Assembly: GCA_000151295.1 (NCBI GenBank)
Contig: GG745329.1
Coordinates: 2,263,798-2,327,797 of the forward strand
Direction of reading: 5' to 3'
Source of the DNA: Allomyces macrogynus ATCC 38327
Taxonomy: Eukaryota; Blastocladiomycota; Blastocladiomycetes; Blastocladiales; Blastocladiaceae
Length of the DNA stretch: 64,000 bases
Each line of letters opens with the position of its first letter. Position 1 is the stretch's first letter. Both the position numbers and the translations under genes were made by a program. This document shows, piece after piece, positions 1-11,738 of the stretch. The notes under the pieces were generated by a model, which saw nothing but the letters and a program-made list of their open reading frames with translations, was not told the origin of the DNA and made no database searches.

Positions 1-137
1 TAAACCCCCACTGAGAAAGCTCCCATGACAATGTAAATGCAAATACCATAATATCATTGTGTGTGCATTGGCCAACCTTCCCAGTCAGTCCTCGCCAGTT
101 GCGGCTCAGCGATCGCGATCACGTCGCCGAGCCCACC

Positions 138-3116
138 ATGATCCCAGCAAGCGCAGCACTACCAGCAAACGCCGATGACGGTGCACGGCCAGTATTGGAC
201 CTGCACGACAAGTCGGTGGTCCTCAGCGCGATTGTAAGTCTCGTGGTGCTCTACCGGATGGCAGCGCCATCCAGGCGACCACTGTTCTCAAGACGTTTCC
301 GTCTTGCACCATGAATATGCTGCGACGCTGCCGTTTCCGCACATCTTCGCAAGCAGAGAGGGTGTGGTGGCCACCAAGTCGAATCAGACCTCACCCGTCC
401 CGCCCCCCGTCATGTAGCGCCCTGAGGACCTGTCCTACGAGACCGACCTTGTGCAGCACCCGTATTCGGTCCGCGCCTGGCTCAAGTACCTCGTGCACCT
501 GGACCCGCTAACGACGCGGCCCGCGCACATTGCCGCGACCTGGGAGCGCGCGGTCCGCACGTTACCCGGGTCCTACAAGCTCTGGAAACAGTACCTGGCG
601 TGGTGTGCCGCGCGCGTACGCCATGCGCCGCGCAACTCGTGGGCGTTTGCCGTCGAGGCCCAGCGCGTCGCCGGGTGCTACCGCCGCGCGCTGCTCACGC
701 TGCACAAGATGCCGCGACTCTGGACGGATTACTTAGCGCACCTGACGGCCAACCTCGCGCACGAGGTGGCCACGATTCGCAGGGCATTTGATGCGGCGTT
801 GCAGGCGCTCCCGACCACGCAGCACCAGCGGGTCTGGGATATGTATTTGCCGTGGGCCGAGAAGGTCGGCGGGGTGGTCGCGGTCCAGGCGCACCGGCGG
901 TACCTGAAGGTTCGCTTGTGATTTGTCTCTGTACCGTTCTGCCGTGGAGCATTTGCCTGACCCCTTTACTCGAATCCGCAGATGGACCCGTCGCGGCTCT
1001 ACCACTACGTCAAGCTGCTGCTCGATCTCGAGCAATACGACGCGGCGGCAACGCACCTGATGAAGGCGATCACGCTACACACCGACTCGACGCACGGCGC
1101 GTCGTTTGAGCTCTTCGACAAGCTGTGCACGCTCGCCGTCGACCACCCGGCCGCGCTCACGACCGTCTCCGTCGAAGACATTCTGCGCGCCGGTCTGCGC
1201 CGGTTCCCGACGCAGTCCGCCAAATTCTGGATCGCGCTCGCGCGGCACTGGATCGGGCGCGCACGGCTCGAGCGCGCGCGTGCGGTTTTTGAGGAAGCAT
1301 TGCGCACCGTCTCCACGATGCGCGACTTCACGCAAGTGTTTGACGCCTACCTCGAGCTCGAAGAGCGCGTCGTCTCGGCGCGGATGACCGAGTTGGCCGA
1401 GGACGAGGCTGACGGGACCAAGACCGCCGCACAACTGGCGCGTGCGCAGCGCGAGATTGATATGCGGCTCGACCGGCTCGACCGGCTCATGGGTTCGCGC
1501 GCGCTGCTCGTCAACGACGTATTGTTGCGGCAGAACCCGCACAACGTGCTCGAGTGGCTCAAGCGCACGACGCTCGTCCCCGCGGACCAGGTCGTGCCCA
1601 CGTTCCGCAAGGCGTTGGCGACGATTAACCCGAAGCACGCGTCAGGCCGACTGGACGAGCTGTGGGTCGCGCTCGCGGTGCATTTCGAAAAGGAGGGCAA
1701 CCTGCACCATGGCGCGGCAAGGTCTAAGAAGAGGCCGTGGTCGTCGAGTACAAGACGGTCGCGGAACTCGCGGCGGTCTGGACCGAGTACGCCGACCTGG
1801 AACTGCGCGCGCAGAAGATTGACCGCGCGCTCGACCTGCTCGGCCGCGCAACGGCGATCCCGGCCAACAAGAACGTCGACTTCAAGGACCCGAAAATCTC
1901 GGCGCAGCGGCGGCTCTTCAAGTCGCTCGCGCTGTGGTCCTACTATGTCGATCTCGAAGAGTGCTTTGGGACGAAAGAGTCGGTCGTTGCCTGCTACGAC
2001 GCGATCCTGGCCTTGAAAATCGCGACGCCGCAGGTCGTCGTCAACTACGCGCTCTACCTCGAGGCCAACGAGTACTTTGAGGACGCGTTCGCTGTCTACG
2101 AGCGCGGAATCGACCTGTTCGGGTGGCCCGTCGCGCTCGACCTGTGGAACTTGTACCTCGCCAAGTTCATGGCGCGGTACGCGCCGCAAGCCCTCGTCGC
2201 GTCCCTCCCCGACGACACGACCGACTCGGACGCCGAAGCGGCACCGACGGGCGTCGAACTCGAGCGTCTGCGCGACCTGTTCGAGCAAGCCGTCGACGGG
2301 TGCCCGCCCGCACACGCGCGGGCGCTGTATCTCGCCTACGCGCACGTCGAGGAACGGCACGGTCTCGCGCGGCGCGCGATGCGCGTGCTCGACCGCGCGA
2401 CCCGCGCCGTCCCGGCGCCGCAACAGCGCGGCGTCTACGCGTGCTATATCGCGCGCGTCATTCACCATTTCGGGCTCGTGGCCGCGCGCGACGTCTACGA
2501 GCGCGCGATCGCCAACTTGCCCGATGCGGCCGCCGCGGAAACTTGTTTGGAATTGGCCGCGCTTGAAGTGCGGTTGGGCGAAGTGGATCGCGCGCGTGCC
2601 GTGTTCGCGCACGGCGCGCCCTTGGCTGACCCGCGGACGAACCCGCAGTACTGGGCGCGCTGGCACGAGTTTGAGGTGCGGTTTGGGAACGAGGACGCGT
2701 TCAAGGAAATGCTCCGGATCAAGCGGTCGGTGCAGGCGCAGTTCAATACCGAGGTCAATTACATTGCTGCGCAGCTGGCTGCCGCGCGCGCCAAGCAGAA
2801 GGCCGCGGCCGAGCGGGATGCGGCCGAGGCGTCGGCGGGCAAGGGCGGCAAGGTGGTGGCGAGGGGCGAGATTAGTTTTGTGGCCGCATCGAATGGTGGA
2901 GCCGGAGCGGAGGATGGCGCATCGGGCGATGAGGATGATGACGAGGGTATGGGGAACCGCAAGCATGTGCGACAGGTGCAGGAAAAGGCGGTGCCTGCAG
3001 CCGTGTTTGGGAAGGTGCTCGACCAGTACCAGAAGGAGGCGCCCGCCGATGCGGACGGCAAGGGCGACGGGCATCTCGGCGCCAAGGAGCGCCTGGCCAA
3101 GCGGCGCAAGGTGTAG
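138..3116 (+). CDS. SYF1: Pre-mRNA-splicing factor SYF1 (XAB2 family), HAT/TPR repeat protein
   Basis: Scaffold subunit of the Prp19/NineTeen complex that works in the nuclear spliceosome. Exons: 138-233, 418-909 and 982 onward, with canonical gtaagt and cag/tag junctions in phase 0. The start was chosen because it is the first ATG in a good context (ccaccATG) leading into the family's opening, PEDLSYETDL then HPYSVRAWLKYL. HAT repeats (W..Y / RA...Y.RA pattern) run through almost all of the roughly 905 residues. The C-terminus has the typical HVRQVQEKAV segment and ends in a basic KERLAKRRKV tail. Near 1723-1731 the frame changes: the protein reads in one frame to GNLHHGAARS and then continues one base off with EEAVVVEYKTV. 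One extra A in the aagaag stretch restores a single frame, so I read this as a sequencing error rather than a pseudogene. Identification is firm; length is typical of the family. Confidence 0.9.
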
Positions 3117-3325
3117 CGTGTTCCGGTCTCGCGAGAAGTGATTGGTTTGGCCGTCGTGACGGTGGCTTTTGTATTTTGGTCAAGAAACGGAATCTGGGCA
3201 TGGATTGGGATCGATTGCATTCGTGAATGATCTACAATGGCTTTCGGCCTCTCACAACATCAATGAGGCCGTTCGGGTATTCGTTCTCTCCGCTCTCCAC
3301 CAGCGGCCGCGCTCTTGGAGGCCGC

Positions 3326-4395
3326 TCACGACGACTGCGTCGCCGACGGCGCCGGCTGCTCGAACCCGTGCCCCGTCTCCTGGGCCGCCTGCACCGCGGC
3401 CTCGTCTCCTTCCGGCAATCTGGCCGCGTTCTTGTTGGCCGTCTCGCCGAGCGCACCGGCCGCCACCTCCGGGTGGTTGAAGACCGGGTCGGCCGCGTGC
3501 CACTGCTCGCCGACCCAGGACTTAGGGTCCTTGAGGTCCGGCACGCGCTTGATCACGTCGGGCCGCGCAGGCGGCAAGTTGCGCAGCCGCGAGACGACGG
3601 GGCTGCCGTCCATTTCGTCAAACAGGCGCACGCGAATCGGCGGTGTCGTCGAAAGCGGGTCGTCGTCCTCGACACGCGCAATGTAGAAGCGCGGCGGGTT
3701 GGCGGCGGCGTCGTAGTAGTCGGAGCTCGCGTCAAGGATGCGCAGAAACTCACCGCCTGGTCGGGACGGAGATCACGGGCGGGATCAGCGGGACTGGCGC
3801 GACTGACCGACAGCGATTCACCCACGCGATCGCGCGAGAAAAGAAACAACGTACAGGCTACCTCGATGGTCAGGTCAATGTGCCCCACGGCCGACTCTTC
3901 GTTGGCCTCTTGAACGAGAACGAGGATTTCTTCGTCCTACACAGCGACGCGTCGCGCGCGAACAACAAGCGACAGTCAGCTCCAGCATGCCGACGCGTCG
4001 GCGACCACCACCGTCGATCAGCGCGTACGCACCACGTGGTCGTTGAGCCGCTTGATGAGCTGCTCAAAGTCGACGCGGGTCTCCTTTTTGGGCTTGACCG
4101 TCGTGGCCGTGGTGGCCGTGGCCATCGCGAGCGTGCGCGTGTCGACCCGCGACCACGGCACGGAGCGAGCAGCAATCGCCGCAGCGGGCTCGATGCAGGC
4201 CCGCAGCAAGGCCGACGCAGGACGAACGATGTTCCGCTCGAGAAGTTGGGCGGCAGCAGCGGGAGTCGCGCAGCCGAACGAGCGCGCAACGGCGGAATTA
4301 GCGGTGCGCGAACCGGTGGAGGCCAGAAGACACGGTGCGCCGGTCAGACGGCGCACCGACGCGATGATCGCGCGGGTTGCAGTGGGGGATAGCAT
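3326..4395 (-). CDS. Predicted mitochondrial protein of unknown function
   Basis: Three exons on the minus strand: 4395-4033, 3936-3855 and 3756-3326, with junctions gtgcgt/tag and gtacgt/cag. They give 291 residues in a consistent frame. The first 45 residues are rich in Arg, Ser, Ala and Leu without acidic residues (MLSPTATRAIIASVRRL...), typical of a mitochondrial presequence. An upstream in-frame ATG at 4455 is possible. The mature part contains DFEQLIKRLNDHV, then an acidic stretch DEEILVLVQEANEES, and SDYYDAAANPPRFYIARV. The C-terminus is alanine-rich and polar. No membrane segment is visible. I do not recognise the family. The gene is convergent with SYF1 (210 bp between the stops) and divergent from the membrane-protein gene that starts at 4996. 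Confidence 0.6.
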
Positions 4396-4995
4396 TGTGG
4401 AATTCGTTGGCGGATCAAGAGATGAAGAGCGGCGGGAGAGAGGGAGGCGCTGCAAGGCCGGCAGCGCTCAACGACGCGACGCGGGCCATTGACGCATACA
4501 CGCGTTCGGCCAGGGGTCTCCTCGCCACGTGCATCGCCGGAGTGATGAGCGGGCGTTGGACGTGACTTGCCCTCAGGGCGACCTCATGCCCAGTGGCCCC
4601 ATGATACAATTGCCCCAAGGCGCCCCAGGGCTGCATGGAGTGACAACAACGAGCAAACGATGATAATATTTGCGAAATACGTTTCACCTCTGCGCGACGT
4701 TCGCCACCGGCGGAAACACACAACGAGATTTGAGAACGACGTCGATCCCGTACCAACCGCCAGGGTGAATTTGTCGGTGTGCCTGGTGTGGACGTCCATC
4801 GTCCACTCTCGACACTTGTCTTGGTGCCCGACCTCGCCGCCCCGACGCTCCGCGCGACTTGCTGCACTCGTTTTGCAGCGCGACCCAAACCAAGGCGCCG
4901 CGCTCGTTGCCTTGCTGGCGCGCCATTCACGACCTGCACCATCGGTCGCCCGGCACCAAATTCAAGTCGCCAATAGCCAAGGAGCTGATATCCCC

Positions 4996-6609
4996 ATGTC
5001 CCAACCGAATTGGGGTGGTGGGGCGGCCCCGGCCGGGCAGCAGCAGCAACTGCAGCAACTGCAGCAGCCGCAATCCGCGCCGGCACCCGTCTTCTACGCG
5101 CCGCAGGGCGCGCCCGGCCAGCCCGTGCCCATGCAGGCTGGAGGGTACTACATCCCGCCGCAAGCCGGCCAGCCGGCGTTCGCAATGCAGCCGGGCCAGC
5201 AGCCGTCGCCGGGCGCGCAGTACCCGCCGGGCATGATCCCAGTCTACGCGGTGCAGCCCGGCATGTTCCCGGGGTATGGCGCGCCGATGCAGCAGCAGCC
5301 GCAGCCGCGCCCGAGTGTCGACCCGGACGTGGTCGTGATCCCCTTCTCGAAGCGGCCCACGAACCCGGGGTCCGAGAACGAGTACCTCTACGAGCAGGTC
5401 TACGAGGACGCGCCGCGCCCAGCGCCGATGCCGCACGCGATGATGCATGGGTACCCAACCCAAGTGCAGGGCATGTACGCGGCACCGATGCAGCCGGTCG
5501 CGATGCAGCAGCCCATAGTGGACATGCAGCCCATCCAGACGCAACCGCAGACGCAGCCCGCACAGGGTCCCGCGCCTGTGGTTCTCCCGCCGCCGCACCC
5601 GATTGTGACGCAGCCGTCGCTCCCGACCCCGACCCTTCCGACCACCCCAACCTCTCTGACCTCTCCCAACGAAGAGGCTCCCATGCCGCCCGCCAAGTCG
5701 GATATTGGCTCGGATGACGGGAACACGGCGTCCGACGTGTCGATGGTCTCGCCCGCGCCCCCGCTCACTGCCGACCCATCTGGCAAGGAGCCCGTGCCCG
5801 CCGCCACGAACGGTCCGCTCCCGCCGACCCCACCGAACTCGGCTGCGGCCACGTCGCGTCCGGCGCGGTACTCGGCCGGTCCGACGGTAACGCAGCTCGC
5901 GCCGACTCCTGGATTCAATCCGGAGACGCTGGCCGCGTCGGCGCGCGAGCACGATCCGTGGGCCAAGGAACCGACGATCGCGTGGTTCCGCGACTTCCGC
6001 ATGCTCGCGGCGCTTGGTGCGCTCGTGTGCTCGGTGCTGGTCGGGGTGATGGCCACGATGGCGCTCTCGGGCTTTGCCGACCCGCTGCTGATTGCGTCCG
6101 TGTCGACCTTCAACTTGACCTACATCAGCACGACGGCCATGCTGCCATTGCAGTACGTTGGGTACGTGAGTGCCGTGGTCGCGCTCGGCGTCACATACGT
6201 CTACCTGCAGCGCTCGAAAATGTACGTTTTGACATTGTTTCAGCGGACGGCACATCTTCGTTCGGCGAAAACTTACCCAACCCCATCGACCACCCACAGG
6301 CGTCTCCGTCCGAAGCCGTTTGCCATGATGCAGTGCGGTGTTGGCGTTCTGCTCGCTCTCGGCCTGTTGGCCACGGCGCTCGTCGTCATGACCGCGCAAA
6401 AGGGCGCCGTCATCGACGACATGTACACGGTCGCGTGCATGAGCGAGACTCAGCTCACGAGCGCGACCAAGACGGGGATCGATATGCTCGGCGCCGTCTG
6501 CTCCCAGACGCGCACAGCACTCGCGTTTGCATTTATTGGCGCAGGCGCCTGGGGCGTACTTGCGTTCTTTGCACTCAAGGCGCTGCGCCGCACCGTCAAG
6601 GGCTACTGA
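4996..6609 (+). CDS. Pro/Gln-rich protein with C-terminal transmembrane segments
   Basis: About 511 residues from the ATG at 4996 (MSQPNWGGG). The same frame stays open upstream to about 4567, but that part lacks the composition of the gene. The N-terminal 330 residues are low complexity: Gln-Leu repeats, then proline, methionine and glutamine tracts resembling cytosolic tails of fungal membrane proteins. Four hydrophobic segments follow, at roughly 6000-6060, 6065-6200, 6325-6390 and 6510-6580. A likely intron of 78 nt lies at 6222-6299 (gtacgt...cacag). Because 78 is a multiple of three, unspliced RNA would also be open. The loop between the last two segments has two Cys (MSETQ, AVCSQT regions) that could form a disulfide. 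I do not recognise the family; a tetraspan plasma-membrane protein is the best description. Confidence 0.6.
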   Translation: MSQPNWGGGAAPAGQQQQLQQLQQPQSAPAPVFYAPQGAPGQPVPMQAGGYYIPPQAGQPAFAMQPGQQPSPGAQYPPGMIPVYAVQPGMFPGYGAPMQQQPQPRPSVDPDVVVIPFSKRPTNPGSENEYLYEQVYEDAPRPAPMPHAMMHGYPTQVQGMYAAPMQPVAMQQPIVDMQPIQTQPQTQPAQGPAPVVLPPPHPIVTQPSLPTPTLPTTPTSLTSPNEEAPMPPAKSDIGSDDGNTASDVSMVSPAPPLTADPSGKEPVPAATNGPLPPTPPNSAAATSRPARYSAGPTVTQLAPTPGFNPETLAASAREHDPWAKEPTIAWFRDFRMLAALGALVCSVLVGVMATMALSGFADPLLIASVSTFNLTYISTTAMLPLQYVGYVSAVVALGVTYVYLQRSKMYVLTLFQRTAHLRSAKTYPTPSTTHRRLRPKPFAMMQCGVGVLLALGLLATALVVMTAQKGAVIDDMYTVACMSETQLTSATKTGIDMLGAVCSQTRTALAFAFIGAGAWGVLAFFALKALRRTVKGY

Positions 6610-7180
6610 GGTTATTAGAGAGACCCGACGAAGCGGAAGCGCGTGTCTTCCACCACAACTGCCGAGCAGTTTTCTGCAAGCGCTCGCCATTCGCGATCTC
6701 GCGCTTAGATTCGGTTTTTATTCTCGGCGCACCAGTCCCACACGACTGGGCCCGGTTTTTGATTGTCATATTATTACATGTTGCAGTTTTGCCATCTTCA
6801 GTGGAGAACTCCGTCGAGGTCAACACAGTCAGCGTGCAGCTGTCGCCCGTGAAGCCGGCAAAGTTGCCTATTTTATGCGTCGGATACCGCAATGTTTGTC
6901 ATTTGTCATGATTTGGCTAGCAACTGGCGATCTGGAGCCATCGCCACGCGTCGTGCTCCACCACCGCCAGTCGACAGTTGCCAGCGGCCCTCCTCTCCTC
7001 CACCCGCCAGCACTTCGGCTTCTCCCCCACTCCCCCGCGCCCCAGGTTGCCCAGACTCGCGGCAACACCCTCTTTCGCCCCACAACTCGCTCCCCCTCGC
7101 GCAACTGGCCGACCGCATCGACTCCTGCGCTGCACAGTTCGCGCAATCCACTCGCCAATCACACCAACCTCGCACGCACC
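6610..7180. other. Intergenic region between the tetraspan gene and the 126-aa gene
   Basis: No coding pattern is seen. The last 200 bases before 7181 are rich in C and T with few G, as in 5' leaders elsewhere in this window, so the promoter and leader of the next gene probably lie here. Confidence 0.4.
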
Positions 7181-7680
7181 ATGACGATCCCCGGTTGGAA
7201 CGACCCGAACGCCGCCATTTTCCACGCGCATCTCGACGACGCGGCCGACGCGGCGCAGGACCAGCTGCACGTGCGCCTTGCTGCCGTGGTCGACAAGGTC
7301 AAGGCCGCGCCGCCAGCAGGACTCAACGTGCGCGGCCGCAGAGCAGCACACAACCTCGCTGCGATAATTCGCTAACGAGGATTCGGTCGCATAGGCGCGC
7401 GTCATTGCAGACTCTGAAAAACGACTGCAAGACGTATTGCAGCGGCTGCACGCGCACGCGCTGCCGACACCGCTCGCCGCCCAGATTGCACTGGTGCTGG
7501 ACGGTTCGTTTGTGGCCCATCCCGCTCAGGTCTCGAATATTGGGAAACTGACGCGCCGCTTTGCCAGCCTATGAAGCTCAGAACGTCGACGAGACGGCAC
7601 GGCAACTGCAAACACTCTCCACCTCGTTTGTCGACGAGTCGCGGTGGATTGTCGGCCTCCGGCGATTGCTCGCCGCTTAA
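7181..7680 (+). CDS. Small three-exon gene, 126-aa helical protein
   Basis: Exons 7181-7327, 7395-7529 and 7582-7680 join in phase 0 throughout to give 126 residues ending in LRRLLAA. The second exon needs the acceptor at 7394 (cgcatag), not the cag at 7410, to keep the GC-rich third positions. The protein is short, acidic to neutral and rich in Ala, Leu, Gln and Asp (for example AQDQLHVRLAAVVDKVK and ARVIADSEKRLQDVLQRLH). This predicts long amphipathic helices or a coiled coil, as in small subunits of BLOC, kinetochore or Mediator complexes. I cannot assign it to one of these. It is convergent with the REEP-type gene, 150 bp downstream. Confidence 0.55.
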
Positions 7681-7830
7681 CCCGGTGTTTCCTTCCTCTG
7701 TAATTGCCTCTCTTGCGCGTGTTCTTGGGTTCCTTTATAGCGTGCTGTATCCGTTTTATAGATTTGCGTTGCGTTGCTGGCGAAAACATGTATATTGGCA
7801 CAATCTCCTCCCCCTTCCTTCTCCACCACT

Positions 7831-9239
7831 TCAATCGCGGTCCGACGCGTCCGACCCTTCTGATGACGACGACGTGCTTGGGACGTAAACCTCGTCCTCT
7901 TCATCACTCTCGTCATCGAGCAACGGCCCATGCACTTGAAACGCCGCCCTACCGCCGGCGCGACGACCGCTTGCCGCCACCACCTTTCTTCCCTCCGGTT
8001 CCGCTCCCTTCATCGCTGGTCCCGCCGCCGCCGCCTGGTCACGAAATCCGCCCGTGTCAGCTGCGCGCAATTGCAAGTACCTCGGTACCGCCCACCATCT
8101 CGTCGAAGTACCTTGCATGAGGGGCTCGTGCTCGGGCACACGTGGGGCCGACGCCAGCGCGGCGGCCGCTTGCCGCGCACTCCGCCGCCGGCGCGTGCTC
8201 GACTTGGTGTCGATCAGCGTCGACGTGAGCAGGTCCATGTCGTCGGCCGAGACGACCCCCATTGAATCGTCGTCGCTCGAGGAAGAGGTCGCAGGGTCGA
8301 TGACGGTCACCCGCGGTGCGGGGGCGGTGGAGATGGTCGCCGCACGCTGTTTCCGCGTGGAGGAACGGGTGGAGCCGGCGGGGCCCGCGGGGGCGGTGGG
8401 GACGGGGGCGGGGGATGCGGGTGGGGGAGGCGGGGGTGGGGGCATGAACGCGGCTGCGGAAGAGGCGACAGATTTGAAAATGCTTGCGACGGCCGCGCCC
8501 GCCGTGGCAGCTGCCGCGGATGCGGCGGATGCGGCGGCAGGAGGGTCGGCGTCGGCGTGGTGAATGTGCGCCGTGGACCCAGACCCGGACGACGTGCTGG
8601 AGGTCGGTGTTGCCGGGTCGGCCGTCGCGGTCGCGGTCACAGCTTGCAGTTGCTCGTCGAGGTTCTGGTGTAGGACCTAGATCAATGACACATGTGAGCA
8701 TTTCCAACAACGCGTTGAGAGAAGGTATGGACGCGTACAGCGCCAGCGGCCACAAGCACACTACGGCGCACGGCGCGGTACGCCGAGACGCTGTACTCGG
8801 ACGATTTGCGCCGCACTTCGATCTGCGCACGTTCCAGCGACCGGTCAATCGTCTCTTCGTGCTCGAAGAGCAATGGCGCGAGGAATTGTCGGTAGAGCGT
8901 GACGGAGCCCTGTTCACCCCCAAAATCGTCAGCACTCCAGTGCACGAGCGGGTCGCGAGCAACGACGCGGGCACTTACCCTCGTGAATGGTGACACGAGC
9001 CAGACAATGAACAGGAACTTGAGCTCGTAGTAGAATGGGATCCAGAAGAGGAACGCCTCGACGACCCACTCGACGGCGCCAAACACGCTCATCACCGAGT
9101 AGTGCTGGATGACTTCCACCCACCACAGCGTGTTGTCAGGCGGGACGGGCGAGCGGAACATTTTGAAGGACTTGTACGCCGGGTGCAGGAAGCCCATGGT
9201 CAGAACCAGTAGGCGCGTCGCGAGCGCGACGAGCACCAT
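7831..9239 (-). CDS. TB2/DP1/HVA22 (REEP/Yop1) family ER membrane-shaping protein
   Basis: Exons 9239-8979, 8909-8739 and 8676-7831, all phase 0. Residues 1-90 are the TB2/DP1/HVA22 domain: paired hydrophobic hairpins with LHPAYKSFKMF, then DNTLWWVEVIQHYSVMSVFGAVEW and FLFWIPFYYELKFLFIVWL. Exon 2 gives the conserved amphipathic helix (SVTLYRQFLAPLLFEHEETID). Family members curve tubular ER membranes and contact microtubules. The third exon adds a tail of about 280 residues with no counterpart in yeast Yop1: Ala/Pro-rich, a run of eight prolines, an acidic-serine patch (SSSSDDDS) and a very acidic end. In having a long tail it is closer to REEP1-4. A further in-frame intron (gtactt...gaccag) may lie near 8040-8117. 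The family call is firm; the tail is unannotated. Confidence 0.85.
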
Positions 9240-9620
9240 GGTGGACGTGGTTGTTGCTTTCGGTGCGACGTGATGGAAGGAGGGAGCGGGCAGGGCGGGT
9301 GTCAACGCGTCAGGTGGAACGGACGGGCGCGTCGGTGCAGTCAAGTCGCGCGCGCGAGCGACGGTGCTGCAATGGTTGGTGGGCCGGGTGGAGAAGGATG
9401 CTGACGAGTGCAGCGAGTCGTTGGGGCGTGGGCGACAAGTGCGCGGCGTGCTCGTGGAGATTGCGAGTGGAAGTGGTCCACGTCAATCGCCAGCACGCGC
9501 CAGCACGTCTAATGAGCGAGAGCGAAACGCCTGGCAATACACACGTGACCGCGACTAATAATGGTTCCAATGAAACACAACCATTCACTTTCATCTTCAA
9601 AAGTCGACTGCACCGGCGCT
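9240..9620. other. Intergenic region, REEP-type gene 5' side / lipoyl synthase 3' side
   Basis: No coding pattern is seen. It should hold the promoter and leader of the REEP-type gene and the 3' untranslated region of lipoyl synthase. Confidence 0.35.
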
Positions 9621-11160
9621 CTATGCCGCGATAGGTCCGCCCTTAGCCGCCGCCTGCTTCCGCAGGACCTGGTGCTTGATGTAGAACTCGGCCGCCTTGT
9701 AGCTCGACCGCACGAGCGGGCCTGAGGCCACGTACGCGAATCCCATCTCCTTGGCCACCTTCTCCCAGTGCGCAAACTTGTCTGGGTGCACATACTCGGA
9801 CACCTTCATATGCTTCTTGGTCGGGCGCATGTACTGGCCGAGTGTCACCACGTCGACATTGTGCTCGCGCAAGTCGCGCAACGCCTGCTCCACCTCCTCA
9901 TCTTTTTCGCCGCACCCAAGCATGATCGACGTCTTTGTGAGCAGCAGCGGTTGTGCCTCCTTGGCGCGCTTCAAGACGGCCAGCGATTGCCGGTACTTGG
10001 CCCGACGGTCGCGCACGTAGGGCGTCAGCGCCTCGACGGTCTCAATGTTGTGCGCGTAGACGTCGAGCCCAGATTGGGCGACGTGGTTGACGCACTCGAG
10101 GTCGCCCTGGTAGTCGCCCGTCAGGCACTCAACCAGGATCTTCGGGTTTCTATGATGAAAAGGCAAATGAGCGGGAAGCAAGATGCATCGACCACAAAAT
10201 GTGAACGTACTTTTGCTTGATGAGCTGCACCGTCTTGGCAAAGTGCGCTGCACCACCGTCGGCCAGATCTGAAAGTTGCTCCGTTGTTAGCAAGCTGACG
10301 CGCCAACTCGGCACGTCAGCAAAACGTACCATCACGATCAACTGAGGTCAGGACAACGTAATCCAACCCCCACCGCGAGATCGCCTCGGCCGTGTTCTCG
10401 GGCTCGTGCGGGTCCAATGGCGGCGGCGTCTTACTCGTCTTGACGGCGCAGAATCGGCACCCGCGCGTGCACGTATCGCCCATCAACTGGGGAGAAACGA
10501 AACATTGCACGATGAGAACATGCATCTCGACGGGGGATGGTTTCTCGCGCAGATTGCGTACCATGATCGTCGCCGTGGCCGTGCCCGTCTCATTGCCACC
10601 CCAACACTCGCCGACATTCGGGCACTTGGCCTCCTCGCACACCGTGTGGAGCTTGAGCCCACGCAAATCCTTCTTGATGCGGTTGTAGTCGGTCCCAACG
10701 GGGATGTCGGTCTTGAGCCATTCGGGCAGCCGCACGCTAGTTTGTTTGACTGTCAACATCACAATCCGAGACAGCGCTGATCATGCGATGGGGCGTACTG
10801 GTTCTTCTTCTTGCGCGCGGCAATCGCGGCAGCGGGCGACGTCGGCTCGTCGAGCTCAAGCGACTCTTCGAGCGAGAGCTGCGACGGCTGCGTTCCGCTC
10901 GTAACAAAGTCGGCGAGCGACGGGACCTCCTTGAGCTTGGCCTCAAACGCGGCGCGGCGCGACGAGGGCTCGGCCGAGGCCGCGGCCGGCGTCGAGGAAA
11001 GGAGTCGCGCAGCGTTCTGGTTTACGTGCAGCAAGGTCAAGCACGGCGTGAAAAGAGTTGCAGCAGCAGCAGTGAGCGTCGGGGCACTCACCCATGCCGC
11101 GGCACGGGCCGAGCACGCGGTCCTGGACGTTGTGGTGCGAATAAGGGGCGTCGCAAACAT
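9621..11160 (-). CDS. LIP5: Lipoyl synthase, mitochondrial (radical SAM)
   Basis: Inserts two sulfur atoms into octanoyl groups on lipoate-dependent proteins in mitochondria. Six exons: 11160-11092, 11016-10799, 10736-10562, 10486-10330, 10268-10211 and 10149-9621. They add up to exactly 401 codons plus the stop. The N-terminus is a classic presequence ([20 protein letters not shown]). The auxiliary-cluster cysteines are in [12 protein letters not shown], and the radical SAM cluster motif CxxxCxxC is in CTRGCRFC. The family's [11 protein letters not shown] lies in exon 3 and [16 protein letters not shown] near the C-terminus. All expected catalytic cysteines are present. The end, KGGPIAA, is slightly longer than bacterial LipA. 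The start is set by the presequence; 579 bp separate it from the divergent MgtE-type gene. Confidence 0.95.
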
Positions 11161-11738
11161 GGTGCTGCAGTTGATGGCCGGTCGTTGTTGTTGCTGGGAA
11201 AGAGCGAGCCTTGGTGCTGCTGCGGGTTCTTGAAGCCGTTGGGTCGGTGCTGATTCGATTGCAGCGGGTTTGCGCAGCACGCGTCGGGTGGAGAGATCGC
11301 GTGCGGTTGCGTGCTGCTGGTTGGCCAAACAACAACGTCGATGCAAAGCGGTGCAAATGGTTGGGGAGGATGCGGGAGGATGAGGATCAAGCGACGCACG
11401 CGGCTGCAAGCGGGTCGGAGAGTGGCCCACGAAGCGCCGATGACTGATCCGATTCTGGATCATTCTCGCGTGACTTGCGGTGGGGAACACTGTGGCGCAG
11501 CATTGTGAGGCAGAGGCTGCTTCGTGAGGGTGGGCACGTGTCCACCGAGCAAGCGTCAGTCGCTTTCGTAACCCGCAACCGCCACCGCCAAGCAAGCAGG
11601 CACGTCTCCATCGACGGTCGCTCGTGGTTCGGACCCTCGCGGGCCACGAACCCGACACGCTGGAAGCCGCACAACCTCCACGACGACGACAACACCCTCT
11701 TATTCGCATCCGCCAGCGTCTGCACGACACTCTCCACC
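11161..11738. other. Bidirectional promoter region between lipoyl synthase and the MgtE-type transporter
   Basis: 578 bp between divergent ATGs. No coding pattern and no clear TATA element are seen. The segment just before 11739 is C-rich and G-poor, like a transcribed leader. Confidence 0.35.
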